DNA of 64,000 nt from the NCBI GenBank assembly GCA_963969595.1, contig OZ018418.1, positions 10,979,001 to 11,043,000 on the forward strand, written 5' to 3'. The notes below the pieces were generated by a model. It did no database searches. It worked only from the letters and a program-made list of their open reading frames with translations, and was not told the DNA's origin. Source of the stretch: Neckera pumila (Eukaryota > Streptophyta > Bryopsida > Hypnales > Neckeraceae). Shown one piece after another: positions 48,567 through 61,327 of the stretch. The first letter of the stretch is position 1; each line of letters opens with the position of its first letter. The translations under genes were made by a program, and so were the position numbers.

Positions 48567-49156
48567 CAAAGGAATAGCCCCGCTATGCTGACATGGCATG
48601 CTACATCAGCATAATTCTATGCCACGTCATCTTATTTTCTCCCAAAGCTGCCCAATGGATGCCTGATTCCTTTTTTTTTAACCTCAGTCAGACTTTTATC
48701 CAAGAATAAAGTAATTTCCACAAATTTATCCTCCATGAAATTTTTTCTTTAAAGTTGACATTGTAGTCTATGTTTTTGTAGACGGCTTGTTGGACATCAA
48801 CGAGTCCTTAAACATGTCATCAAAAATTCTAATGTCGATGGTAACACCAACTTGTTTTCATTCAAATTTGCCGTAGTCATCTGGAACATCTTCAAAAATC
48901 TTTCTGAAATCGCAATCCTTCTCTTTAACATCTTGATGTTTCCGCGGACATAGTATGTTTGGCCTTGGACATTGTATGTTTTTGCTCTAACATAAAAAAG
49001 AAAACGTGTTTCTTATAGTAGTTGAAAGTCCAGGGGTTGTGGCTTGCCGAGAAAATCTGAGAAGCGCCGCTAAAGGAAGGCAACGCACCAACAAAGGGCC
49101 GTCTTATATTTCGGAATAGGATATTAGTGATAGAATGAAATAGACATGGACATATA

Positions 49157-50034
49157 CACTATGAGAAAAGCACGCATTTGGCTGCATTAGCAAAAGACGT
49201 GTCGTGTTTTTTCAAACGTCAGATGTTCCCAAAAACGTGTACTTGTTTTGCAGAAAAAATATATGTGTTTTTGCAGAAAACGCGACCATGTCATTGTAGA
49301 CGGCTACATTTGTGACAATATCAACTGCGACGTGGGCATGATTTTATATAACGTTGCATACAACAAAAACTGCCACGTCAGCAAGTAGGTTTAGAGAAGG
49401 GCAGCCACATGGCATTTTTTGGAAAAAAAATTAGAAATGGATGGATGGACGTCAGCCAGGTGTTTGAAACAACGGGTTGGGTGTCGGACTGGACGTCTGA
49501 GACAATGTAGGCTAATTATTCCATGTCGTTTGTCTCACCATGGACAAAGAATGGGTACAAATATGACCCTGAAAATCTTCATTTTCACGTAATTTTGTCA
49601 TCAAGATAAATTTGATGGTAAATGGTAGGTTTTTTTAAATTCTTGGTGAATTCTACTTTTTTTATATTGCATAATTTTATTGATTAATTTTTGTTGACTA
49701 ATTATTTTTTGAAAAATGGACTGGATGAAAAAAAACGGGTAGATGAAAAAATGGGCTGGAGGAAAAAGTTGCCTATGTGGCCTTCCATGGATGAAAAAAT
49801 TGCCTACGTGGCCTCCACGTGCCTTCATTTTGTGAGCTTGGAAGACCCCGTTCGGTAGGACGTTAGAGAAAAACAAGCCAGAAATTGATACGTTTTTTGA
49901 GAACAGCAGACGTTTTTTGCTTGTTTTCCGTGATAAGATTTTAGGTGACATCTACGTTGACGACAAACTTGTCAAACCGGACGTCATATGACATTTTTTC
50001 AGACATCATAAGAAAGGCCAGTTTCTTATATATA
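49157..50034. mobile_element. CACTA-type element with damaged right end
   Basis: The left end CACTATGAGAAAAGCACGCA is followed by GACGTGTCGTGTTTTTTC, as in the 60040 element. The right end CCAGTTTCTTATATATAG matches the other's CCAGTTTCTTATAGTG up to the last bases. The target duplication cannot be read. Confidence 0.6.
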
Positions 50035-50159
50035 GGTCTATTACAAATCTACAATTATGGCACTCTATGGATTGTTGTTTGGATGCTAGGAAGAGTGAGT
50101 ACTACTAAATAACTACAAGTATGTTTTGTTTTGACTTTTGATTGGCTTTCAATATGTAT

Positions 50160-50197
50160 GTATCTACAAATTTTTTAATATATCTATATCTATATCT

Positions 50198-50264
<67 letters not shown>

Positions 50265-50265
50265 A
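50160..50265. repeat. Compound microsatellite
   Basis: TATATC repeats, then about 40 bp of (CT)n, then about 20 bp of (AT)n. Confidence 0.95.
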
Positions 50266-50559
50266 ATTCATGTACAATACGTTTTGATATGTTTTCAATA
50301 TCTATTATTTTGGATTCCATATTATGTCGATTGTGATCCGTGACAATTATCTTGACTATGTAACAAGTATATCATTTAAACCTATAAGGGTCTTACTCCA
50401 TTGGGAAATGGTGAGACTTCCTTCTCATTTGAACATGACCTTCTCAATTGGGTTGAAAAACAAACCTCATATTTTTATTATTTGGAACTCCGAATTGTAT
50501 ATGACTATGAGAATTCCAATGTGTGTTTAAGCAAAGAAAGACTATACAAAAGTTGAAAG

Positions 50560-50820
50560 TATGCCAAGCATTACATTTAAATCCATGGCCAAATTGAATG
50601 CATCATCCATTTTTATAAATTTTTGTCATAAGCTAAATGAAGTAGGCCTTGCCCTATATTTTAGAGCATGAATAATTCATTAGTCATAAAATAAGTATAT
50701 GTGGGTGTGTGACCAGAAATGTAGAAGTTTTCAAACATGATACGCATGACTCTAAAATCCATGGCCATTTCAATTCATCATGCATCTTCTATATTCCAAG
50801 GACTTTTTTAAATTCTGGGA
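50560..50820. repeat. Two diverged monomers of the 176-bp satellite
   Basis: TCCATGGCCA occurs at 50581 and 50758, 177 bp apart, inside similar contexts. The intervening AGGCCTTGCCCTATATTTTA resembles the GATCCTGCCCTGTATTTTA block of the array at 38.1-40.1 kb. Confidence 0.5.
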
Positions 50821-50924
50821 GTTTGCTTTAAATTGACCAAAAAGTCAACATGGTCAACAATTGTATTCATCTTTTTGGAATTGTAACCATACAAACTTGA
50901 AATGGACATGTTACAGATTACATA

Positions 50925-51276
<352 letters not shown>

Positions 51277-53779
51277 TTCATGGATTGAAAGATTATAATT
51301 CTTGATCACGGGGTATAAAAACTATGAAAGTGATTTGAAGTCTTTCAATCCTCTTTTGGCATATCAAATCCAAGTAGGTGGTCATCCTAAAATATGAAGT
51401 TCAAGGGCCTAATTTTTATAACCCAAATCAATTTATGGTTTTGGTAAGATGTACTCTACAATTTTTTTAAATTACTTTGTAACGTGATTTTGTCTACAAC
51501 ATGTAATATAGTTGAAGCTTATTCAAGAATCCTTGAATACTACATTACTACTGGAAGTCAAGATTGCAATGGTATCCTTGCACACACTACTAGAGAAACC
51601 CGTGACCAAACAACAGTTTGGGAACTCAGAATAGTTGTCCACAGCTGTTGCTTTGGTTGTGTTGTCTCACTCACATTTCAATTGAGTTGTGTTGTGCAAT
51701 TCTGTTGATTCGGCACCCTTCCCCAATGCACTGAACACTGGATAAGCGTGCCAACTCAGCAAAGCAAATACGACAAGTAGTATGACGTGTGCTTCGAAAA
51801 CTACAATATAAATCTTTTCCTAAGGAAGACTTTTAGGAGGTTGTATTGCAGTTTCCACGACAGTTGTCATTCCCGCTGATGCCTACGATACCCTTCATTG
51901 GCCAGTAAGGGAATGAAAATGTCTGAAGTAATTTCTGGTTACTTTTCCCCTTCCTAGTTATTTCTTTTCTTGGAAAAGTTGAACACATACGCCTGTTTCG
52001 TATGCTTCTTTAATGGCACTGCATTGTTCACGGTACGCATCCTGTGCCATGTGTCACCAAACAAGTGCAGGTACTCTCAAATAAAAAACACTTGTAACGA
52101 AGTCATGTGCCTCAATTTTTTATTACGGGGTATGTTTTTTAGTACATCATCTACATATTGCCTACTAAAAAGTCATTATTGACTTTTACATCCACCTGAT
52201 GATAGACCGCGTCTTCATTGTTTCAGCAGCATGTGACAAGGTCATCTGAGCCCTCCAAATAAAAAACGAAAGCACTATGTTGATACTTGGTAGGGATCCG
52301 ACGGTCTAAAAATATTTCATTGCACTATGACGTCTACCTTGGAGCATCCCTACAGGCCTACCCATTTGGTACTAGAGAATGTCATCTTCAAAGGACCGTG
52401 TTCCAGAAGCTTTTCCTACTCCATTTCTGATAATAATTGTTCAGCTGCACTAATGCTCTGCAAACAGTTTCATTTTCACATTAAATAGTTTCAGCAGTTT
52501 ATGATCATCACAAATACGGAAACAATTTGGACATGACTTCAAAACACAGAAAGGAAAACGTGAACGTGCTATTCCTATTCAACGAAAATGCACAGCAGAC
52601 GGTTTACCTCCTCACTTCTGTCGATAATTTCAGGCCGTCTTTGTCATGTGCTTCTTCTTCACAGACGACAGAGAACCACTGTTTTAGCAATAAAACAAAA
52701 AAACATCTACATACTTGGAAGTGCACAAATACGTAATGGACACAGCAAAGTGGCCGGCGTCCTCGCTACATAGTTGCATGGTCACAGCTCTAGACGTGGA
52801 CATAAGCCGTTCTCTGGGTCCATTTCGACAAGGCGTCTTCCAGGTCATGCTTGGACGGGAACCTTGCCCGAAATATGCCTTTCCTGGTCTTCTGACCTGG
52901 ACCGGCCATAGACAAGCGTTAGCAAAGGGTTATAACAACGATCACCAATCAAGAGAATCTATGTACACCTTTGTGCCCAACATCTCAAAAATCTACGGCT
53001 CCCCTAGTTACTTCTAGGCCTTCTTAAATGAAACAACATTGTGAAGTACATTGGATCCAATCCTTATATGTGAACCCTGAAATTGAGCACGAAAACAACA
53101 ACCTTATTCTTTTGGAAATGGTATCATTCTCTTCCCTCTTTGTTTACAAAGAAGCCGCAAATAAACGATTACTCACATATGATCTCGGCAAATGGGGCAC
53201 CCACAAAATGACGCTCCCATGTCTTCAACATGTGCCGATGGAATCATGTCATGTCCTGCAGATTCAAACAACTATGACATATCACATTCTTCGACCACAG
53301 CAAGTTAGAGGTGATGGACTTCACTTCTCAAGACCACAGCAAATTTAATGTACTTCTACCAAATTCTCAATTGTTCAAAGAAAGGGTCTTCGGCTACAAA
53401 CAACTGACTTCAATCATTTCGCCAAATACCGGTCACCACCAATGACATATAAGCAATCACATATTCATTGACGGGACTACCTACTCCTGATTTGTATTGC
53501 ATGCTCTTTCTTTACACTGCCCCCAGCAGTGACTTCCGTGGACGTGGACAGTCACTTCATTCCATATCAAAACAAAAGTAACCGGTCGATTCCACCTGCA
53601 TCCCGTCTTTCTCTTCACAAATTCAGAAGTTCGAAGGACTCATCGAAAGGGCAAAAATACTTCTACTCGCGCCTTGTATTGCACGATTGTCAATGATATG
53701 AAATGCTACAACACAGGCTTCCACACACTGCAGTCACAAATTCAACCAAATTTTCAAATACTGGGTTCCTTACCCCATG
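51277..53779. other. Mixed intergenic DNA with a possible CACTA terminus and old transposon text
   Basis: At 51585 CACTACTAGAGAAACCCGTG looks like a CACTA left end; no partner was found. On the minus strand near 52900-52760 protein-like text (FPSKHDLEDALSKWTQRTAY) may be a decayed exon of the transposase-like gene to its right. Nothing intact is seen. Confidence 0.35.
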
Positions 53780-56700
53780 TCAGTCAGCGTTATCGTATCG
53801 CGCCGACATTGCAGATTGCGAAGGCATCACAGTACTGGATGTCGCTCCCAACTCACCCCCTCCTTGGAGACGTCGAATTTGAGCTTCCAAGTTCCGAATG
53901 TAGTCATCTTTAGACACCTGATGACTCTTTGGTAGTGCATACATTTCTTGTCCGCTTTTGCTTCTTCTTGTAACATCGTCGTGTTGCTCCAAATGCTGGT
54001 CACCACCTCTTCTAGTTTTCTACACAAACACAACACAATGCAACAACATCATGACCATCACCCTATGTCCTTCCTCACTCAGTCATTTCTATTTCCAGTG
54101 AGAGGAAAAAAACAAGCCCAACCACATCATCTCTAAAGGGGAATTGCAGACAGGAGTACTGATTTTCATTAACAGATATGACTCCAATGCTTACTAACCT
54201 CAGGGAGAACTCATACACGCTTCCTCAACGGTTCACCTTCACCTGTTTCAGACGAAGTTTGATCTTTGTATTTGGCAAGATCTTTCGAAGGGAAGTCCTT
54301 GTCTGAAGATGTAACTTCCACGGATTTCTTCACACTTTCTAATGCAGCCACCTTCGATTTCTGTCCACCATAACCTTTGCCCCACTGCATTTCTTTGTCT
54401 ATTTCTTCAGGATTTGGAGACCTCTGCAGTTGCGACCTCAATTTCTCTCTTACACCGTTCATTCCTATGGACCCAGTTTGCCCAAATGTTTTTCGGCAAG
54501 CATTGGCATGTCGTCCTTGCTCTGACTTGTCCTGCCTCTGCTTACTGTATGCCAGCTTTTCTAAGCGCTTCCATATTTTCTCGTCAAGGCTTTTCGGCTG
54601 CGATCCACCGCTCTTTATCAGTAATATGACTTCTCCCCTTCTTTTGGTAATTGCCTTGCCCATGAGCCCTCTCAAGTGATCTTGATTCAACGCTCCGGAG
54701 TAGTCAAAATTCTTGTCCAGTCTGTCCTTGAATGTCTGAACAGCTTCAAATGTCTGCTTCCTTATATGAGTGCACGGCGGATCTAGTCCTATAGCCAGTT
54801 TGCTTATTTCCGCTATCCAAGCCGGCTTCCCTGGGCCAAATGGTCTCCCCTGGTCATCCAGTGTTAGATAAATGGCTTCTTACCCTATTTCTGACGTTTG
54901 GTCCTCTCTGACTCCCGGATTCTCTGTTGACGCCTTTGTTCTTTCCTTTCTAAAGCAGGAGACAAGTTGACAATGTCTTTGTCGTTGCTCACTATGCATA
55001 ATAGTCGACAAGTTCCTCTTGCACAAGATAAGTTCTCATAACTTCAAGGGGGGGACCTCGAATAGTTTGGAGTCCATCCCCGCTTCATCTGTCGACAACC
55101 ACGCTCTTCTGAATTGTACATCCTCTGCCGAATCTGACCATTGTCAGCATGTAATACCTCAATTTGCCGATAAGGCAAAGGGTCTCTGCTGGACATCCCC
55201 TTCCGATCTGGGTATAATTCTGCTGACCAAAGATATAGTGGTCATCCTTGTCAGCCGTATGTCTTCTTGAGTAGTATGTTTCATCAAAACCACCTTCTTA
55301 AACAATCAGCCAACTACATAAACAACATAATGTATACAGTGAGGACTAGGGATGTCGGTAGACTTCGACACTTTTGTGCAAAGTGAAGGAGCGCAACTGC
55401 TGAAATGTCCTTGATAACATAAGACTTTCATCTAACCACAGAAACGCTTTTCAAGGGACGACCTCATCAGGGAAAGCTTACCACAATGTGGACGGTCTGC
55501 TATGCGGTCGCCTCCATCATAATAAGGTACAAACTCTCCATTCCTACGACGCCCTTCTTTTCTCCGTAGTCTCGGGCTCCTAGAACGACTGCATTGAGGG
55601 CTCCAATAGTATTGTAAGTCAGTGCTCCTTGACAATGTCTTGGAGGGCTTCTTAATAAGGATCTGGCACTTACATGTTCCCGCTGTAATGGACTTCCACC
55701 TTCGGATGACACACACCGTTCGAGTTGTCTTCCACGGTAAGCCTGCAAGTCATATTCATACCTATGAGTCAGTTGTATGAATTGCTTTGTCAACAGCAAT
55801 GTTACAGATTTCCTAGAACTTGTTGCATGTGCAATAGAATGCACCCTTCATCATCATTGCCATGGTTTACTCGTCCCTAAGATTTACGGAGAAAAGTACC
55901 GCATCTTAAGAAGGAATCACTACAATCTCCTATGATGTTGGGACACTTTGAACCTCCGACCTCAAAAACAAACTAGGCAGCAGTTGACATATGCATTAAT
56001 CAACTCTATCCAGTCCAATACTTCAAGATTCAAGCAATGATGGTTAGCATCAATAGAGTATTGTAATCGGCTTAGATAACCAGTATAATGATGTCCAACA
56101 CTTTTCCAGGAATTCCAAAATCCTTTGCACAGCGCTCTGAGTTTGGGTTTTCCGACGTCGCGTCAGTAAGAAAACAATGTTGTGCGTCATCAGACTAAAG
56201 AATTTCCAAGACATACCTTGCTTTTCTGATCATGAAATCAAAAATGCAGACACTGCCTTCTATCCGTGCTAAGAATCCAATGCATAGGCAGAGTACTTTG
56301 AAGTGAAAGTGCAAAAAATATTGGCATTGTCAGATACGTTCATCCTTGCAATTTGACTTACTCTACGCATTCGAACAGGAGCCTCTCGATCTGAGTCGTC
56401 CAAGTCTTCAACATTCCGACTGACGAGCACTGCATGCTCACGCTTGAGATAATTGGCTGGCCCTATTTTGTGGTTCACTTCCTCGTTCATATCAACCAAA
56501 GCTATCTCTTTGCCCGGTCGCTGCACAAAGACAGGGTCGGCATCGACATTGCCTTCCAACCAAAGATCCACACCACGCTCTTCCACGGGGTTGTCATTCT
56601 CTGATCATCATGAACACAGGCACTGAGAACATCATCTTACAGATTGTTGTCCAGTACATGGATAGTTCTTCCTCTGCTGGTTATGAAAATAAAAGTCGGC

Positions 56701-57535
56701 ATAGGAAATACTGAACAGCATATACAGAGGACCATTAAAAATGATGAAAATGAACAAACTAGTAAAACCCTGTAGGCAAAGCGGTCTTCAAAGATCTATC
56801 GCTGAATGATTTGTAGCCATACTCCTGCTACTACAACGACGAAAAAAAGGTGCTAGAGAGTTTATTTGGGACGTCCAAGACGTATAGGACAACAAATTAC
56901 CTCTTCAAAAAAATCCGAAAATCAACCTGTATGCAGAAACTTCACTGGAGACGGTAGGGAACAACTCCCAAGACATTCTCTTATTTAAATATATTATTGA
57001 AACATTCCATGCATACTCAGCACCTGTCGTCTTCACTGCTTCCAAACTCACCTGCTGTTTTGTGCATTACAGATGAATTTGCAGAAGACGGACGCAGTGG
57101 AATTGCCACCGGGCTAGCTTCCTCATCAGCAATATCCACATCATTGCCAATGACCGTCTTGGTGACTCGAATACTTTTCCCCTGCGGTGGGTCTAATACT
57201 GTCCTCACACTCCTACCACAAGCTGTAGCGTCTGCCGCTCTCTTTCTCCGCATTTCTTCTACACCTTGTGAGGGGCTCTTCAAACGACCAAGTAAAAAGT
57301 CTTCCGTCGATGCACATAAAGATTTGCATTTATTGTTGCCCTTGCTTGACTTCACATCTGTCATGTCTTTCTTCGATCTTCTCCGGCCCCTCTTCTTGGT
57401 CTCTTCCACCACATTATTAGCAGGGGAATCATGAATGTCCGATGCTTTACCCGATGGATGTCTTCGCCTTCCTGGGCCTGTGCGAGAAGGATTTGTTGTG
57501 GGAAACCATGGTTTCAGGAGGTCCTGTATTTTCAA
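53780..57535 (-). pseudogene. Multi-exon relic of a plant En/Spm-type transposase protein
   Basis: I read this as a decayed gene of the plant transposase family linked to CACTA elements. Exon 57535-57052 is basic and nuclear-like (KKRGRRRSKKDMTD) and its donor GTGAGT has phase 1. It joins 56600-56362 (acceptor GATCAG, phase complement correct), which reads ERGVDLWLEGNVDADPVF and ends AGA|GTAAGT. The next exon begins 55742. The family-type core is 54888-54211: FGPGKPAWIAEISKLAIGLD, then WKRLEKLAYSKQRQDKSEQG, then ACRKTFGQTGSIG, which follows the plan of the family domain (block, Trp-rich segment, Lys/Arg-rich SKxxxxNRxxxxxxHxxGS-like run). A coiled-coil end lies at 53992-53780 (KDDYIRNLEAQIRRLQ). 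Stops and frameshifts near 54880, 55050-55250 and 53900 mark it as broken. The family call is moderate. Confidence 0.5.
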
Positions 57536-57877
57536 TCACGTCACAATGTTGTCCTTGGTACCTGTGGTAGGGCGGAGAAGTTCAGACAATGACGATCCAT
57601 ACACAAATGAATAGCAGAAATTGAGGTGAAAACAGATTTCTAAATAGAATTGGCAGTCACTGTCGTGCCAATGCTGAATGCCTCCAATCCGTCTTCACAT
57701 GATAGGCTTAACTGCATTTAAATAATTTGATGAACGTGACGGTAACAATCAATCCTTATTATTGTGTTGAGAGAGTTCAAAAACTGCCTAATCAAAGTGC
57801 ATCCTGACAAAAATGTGCGGTGGTACAGGAAATCGGAAATTACACATGCACAAATAACTACTTGTAAGCGATTTCGG
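57536..57877. promoter_or_regulatory. Divergent intergenic region
   Basis: About 340 bp lie between the 5' end of the transposase-like relic (minus) and the candidate gene at 57878 (plus). It could hold a bidirectional promoter. No clear TATA box was found. Confidence 0.25.
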
Positions 57878-58711
57878 ATGTCGCGATTCACAGAACCTGA
57901 GCTTCAGGTGAGGTCAATTTTCCTTGCCATTTCTTTGGTTCTCTTCCTTACAATTTGTACACTACGACAAGGAGAATTACTCATTTCCTTCTTACTATGT
58001 CATAAACACCTCCACTGAAACCAATTTTATCCTGACTAATCCATACAATGGGGTTTCAAGACATGTACCATGTACTCGTGAATGCAATTCGGAGTGCTAG
58101 ACCTCGTCTCCAAGAATTTCTTTGCTTGCCGAGAATAACTCCACTTCGCCCGTGCTCACGTCAACCGAGGATGTGCAAAATGAGCTGGTCGAAATGAAGT
58201 CGTTCGTGTTGCTAGAAACAAAGACCGGATTGCTACCGTGCCTTCAATCCTTTGATTTTGACGATGGTGGCTCCGCCTCCTCCTCCGGCTTTGGCGCTGT
58301 CGAACAAATGTCCTCCAAATATTGTTGTCGAATTAGTACTGTGGTTATGGAGATCGCCACGGTAAGTTGCACTGCCCACTTCACTTAATTTCCTTCCTTG
58401 CGCTCACTTCCTAGTTCGCAAGTGCCAAATATCTTGCTTCGGCATCAACTATAGCGACCGCCCCCGAAGACTCCGTTGATACCAGTACTCTCTACAACCC
58501 GCAGTCGCTCAAACGCGGAGGGGACGGTGATCTCACTCTCCGAGTTCGTGCACAAAAATCTCTATCAAGCACAGCTAGCGCCGTTGTTGAATGCTGCGTT
58601 TCTGCATTGCCAACCAAACATAAGACCCGGTTAATTATCCGAGAAGCTATAATCAGATGTGCAAGGTGCAGGTTAATGGTTCAGGAGTCGTCACAGTCTC
58701 CGCCGCTTTGA
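57878..58711 (+). CDS. Candidate three-exon gene, unrecognised product
   Basis: Three open blocks join with correct splice sites and phase 0: 57878-57907 (ATG, ten codons, ends CAG|GTGAGG), 58101-58361 (acceptor GTGCTAG, ends ACG|GTAAGT) and 58415-58711 (acceptor CACTTCCTAG after a clear pyrimidine run, ends in TGA). The protein would be 195 residues: MSRFTEPELQ, then SLLAENNSTSPVLTSTEDVQ, a middle with FVLLETKTGLLPCLQSFDFD, and a C terminus with ECCVSALPTKHKTRLIIREA and IIRCARCRLMVQE. A cysteine cluster lies near the end. No signal peptide or membrane segment is evident, and I recognise no domain. Composition is about half G+C, unlike the neighbours. Doubts: the second intron would be 53 bp, short for plants, and the first exon is very small. 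Confidence 0.35.
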
Positions 58712-59695
58712 CGTTCAATCCAATAAAAGAGTGGAATAAAGTACCCCCCCACCCCCCAAAATGTTTTATTTCAGCACGTTGCAGAATTACAGAATTCATC
58801 CAATCCAAGAGTTAGAGTGTCAACAAGGCACAGTTGTCGAGGCGTTGGGATCGGTTGCCACGCGATAGTGAGCTTGGTTCATCAGACAGCCATGGCTTAC
58901 TAAAGGAGCTCTTCTCCTACATTGACGGTCGCAAATAAAGTCTGGCAGGGATGTCAATGCGGTGCCGCCATTTTTTCCACCTGCTCAATGCTATTCTCGG
59001 AGTTCGGTTAACGCACATTCATTTGACAGGGAGCGATCATATGGCGAGGGGGGTAAAAAAAGGAAAATCGGAAGGAGGCCGGAAAGAGGTGACGACCTTT
59101 CACTGATACTATGCATTCCTTCAATACTTGTGGGGGTGCCACATTTCTTTGTGGAGTCAGCAGGAGGAGGTAGTGTTCAGAGCAAGCAATAACACAGTCT
59201 CCAAAACTCACACACAGTAGTTGTGGTCGATTGCCTCGTGAAGACTATTGTCTTTGTCCACGAATATTTGCAAACGGAGTACCACATGTGCTGTTAGAAT
59301 AGGCATAGTCGCTCCTTCTTTCCTCTGTCAATTTGTAGCTTAGCGTAAATTCATCTCCGCCGCTAGCTCTCTCAAAAGTGTTTGACAAGTGCAAGTGCTT
59401 CAGGCACGTTTGAAAGTATATGGACTCTTACTGAAGCAATCCTTGAGGGCAAATAGTGAGTATGCGTTTCTTTGAGAGCACGCATCTTTTCTTTGTGGCT
59501 GTGAATTTTAACAAGTTGTCAAGTCCGAAGGCTTCATTATGTCGCTTGTTAATATCTGTTCTTTGTCAAACTGTCTTTTCTCTGAATTGAATGATTGCTA
59601 ACTGAGGGAACTCAAGTGCAATGGCCAGACTGTCTTGTCACGTCCACAATGAATCCAATCATAAATCTACAAAATTATGAAGTCCTGGCCTTGTT
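58712..59695. other. Intergenic DNA
   Basis: Less AT-rich than most of the window. Short frames on both strands (58962-59192 plus, 59008-59211 minus) overlap each other and show no domain. Confidence 0.4.
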
Positions 59696-60039
59696 GTGAA
59701 GATTGCCTCAATGAATACTGTGCATGCAAATGTAACAAAGAAATCTACACATTATTTAGATTGCAAATTTGGATATGACAAGTTATCTATAGTTTATGAA
59801 GTTTTTTGGCAACATCTAAGGCATATATGCCCATGGAAGTTGAACATTTTTTTTTTTGACACATTGGCGTGGATCTACAGTCAGGTTGATTATCCAATCA
59901 TTGGAACCGAGGAGTATGCTTTGAAGTTGCAATTTCAGAAGTTAATTGTGAGACGCTGTTTATGTGAACTTTTGGAAATTTTTGAAGGTAAGCGGAATCT
60001 GAATACATTACCTTCTTCTATTCCAGACATGTTTGCGAG
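59696..60039 (+). pseudogene. Unrecognised frame cut by a CACTA insertion
   Basis: An ATG frame of about 115 codons reads KKSTHYLDCKFGYDKLSIVY, then YEVFWQHLRHICPWKL and IIGTEEYALKLQFQKLIVRR, up to the CACTA insertion at 60040. Removing the element and one GAG copy would give a stop six codons on. I do not recognise the protein. It could equally be a chance frame. Confidence 0.25.
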
Positions 60040-61327
60040 CACTATAAGAAAGACATATTTTGGGGGTCATCTGGCAAAAAACACGTCGTGTTTTTTCTGA
60101 CGTTGCGTTGTCTGGCAAATTGGGTTGTAGCAGTGGGAATTTTGCATGATGTCCATCCAAACAGGATGTCCACCCAAACAGGCACCTAAAAGAGGGCTAG
60201 ACGGGTTCATGTCAGCGCGGACAAGCATGTCAAAATGAATGTCAACAAAAACATCACTACATTTTTTGGAACGTCCCAAAAAACATAGACTGCCATGTCA
60301 GCAAGCAAACCCATTTTTACTATAATAAAATCAATAAAAATTATTATGCTCTATGGTAGAATGCTGCCCAAATGTGAAAATTTAGGAAATGGGTAGCCAC
60401 GTGGCATGTTTTGCAAAAAATGGGCAATGGATAGATGTGTAGTATGGATGAAAAAAACAATTCTTTATACAAATTGGGTGGAAGGAAGATTAACAATCCA
60501 TATGGGATCTTTTAAGCAAGAATTGTGTTCAAATTAAAATGTCTGCAACAACATGAAGATGTCTGAAAGAACATCCAGATGTCTGCAACAACGCCTAGAC
60601 ATCTAAAACAACGTCAAGAATTACAATGGTTAAGTTCCTATATTATAATTATCTCATATCTTTTGTCTCACTATGGACAGACAATGGATATAAATAGGAC
60701 CTCTCAACCCTTCATTCTTACAAATTGACAATAAAGTAATTCCTTCATTTGGCCATCAAAAATCCTCTTGATGGTAGATGGTAAGCTTTTTTAATTCTTG
60801 TTGAATTCAATAATTGTTCTTGTTCATTTTTTTTGTTCTTTATTTATTTTTAAATAATTATTTTCTATTGACCTTAATACAGTATGCAGCAATTGATGTT
60901 TCAAAAAACATCTATCTAGACATCTAAATTGACATTTCAGAAAGAAAAAGAAAAATTTAAATGGCATGAAAGTATCCTGACAAGGCATGCCATGTCAGAT
61001 TGTTCTGGGGTCTACATCATAGGACACATCACCCAATTTTTGAATGAAAAAAACAATGACGTGGCACTGCCCATAGATGACAAGGTGACGTGGAGGTCAC
61101 GTGGCATCCACATGGCACCCTATAAGGCACTTGCAATAGTGCGTTTTATCGGACGCTTAAAAAAAAACAAGCCCAAAATATGTGCGTTTTTTGCCTAACA
61201 GAGCATGTTTTTTGGTTGTCCTTTTTGACGAATTTTGTGGGACATCAATGCGGATCTTTTTTGCGTCAAAGCAAACACAGTATCACGTTTTTTTTGATGT
61301 CAAAAAAAACACCAGTTTCTTATAGTG
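60040..61327. mobile_element. 1.29-kb nonautonomous CACTA element with GAG target duplication
   Basis: The left end is CACTATAAGAAAGACATATT and the right end inverted is CACTATAAGAAACTGGTGTT. GAG flanks both sides (60037-60039, 61328-61330). Inside are repeated ACGTC/GACGT and ACATCTAGA-type subterminal motifs. The only frames are short, so it needs transposase from elsewhere. It is close in sequence to the block at 47.05-50.03 kb, and intact ends suggest recent movement. Confidence 0.92.

Larger units (their letters stand above)
47051..49026. mobile_element. CACTA-like block, right end visible
   Basis: The right end GTGTTTCTTATAGTAG (49012-49027) is close to the inverted CACTATAAGAAAC end of the element at 60040. 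The body shares its vocabulary (GTGGCATG, ACATCTAGACGT-type, ACGTCAGC). A left end is not identified and may lie under unit B. Confidence 0.45.

Noticed and set aside
57764..57877. Text VHPDKN resembling a J-domain HPD loop
   Set aside because: The flanking helices and conserved Tyr/Leu pattern of a J domain are missing; the match is short and probably chance.
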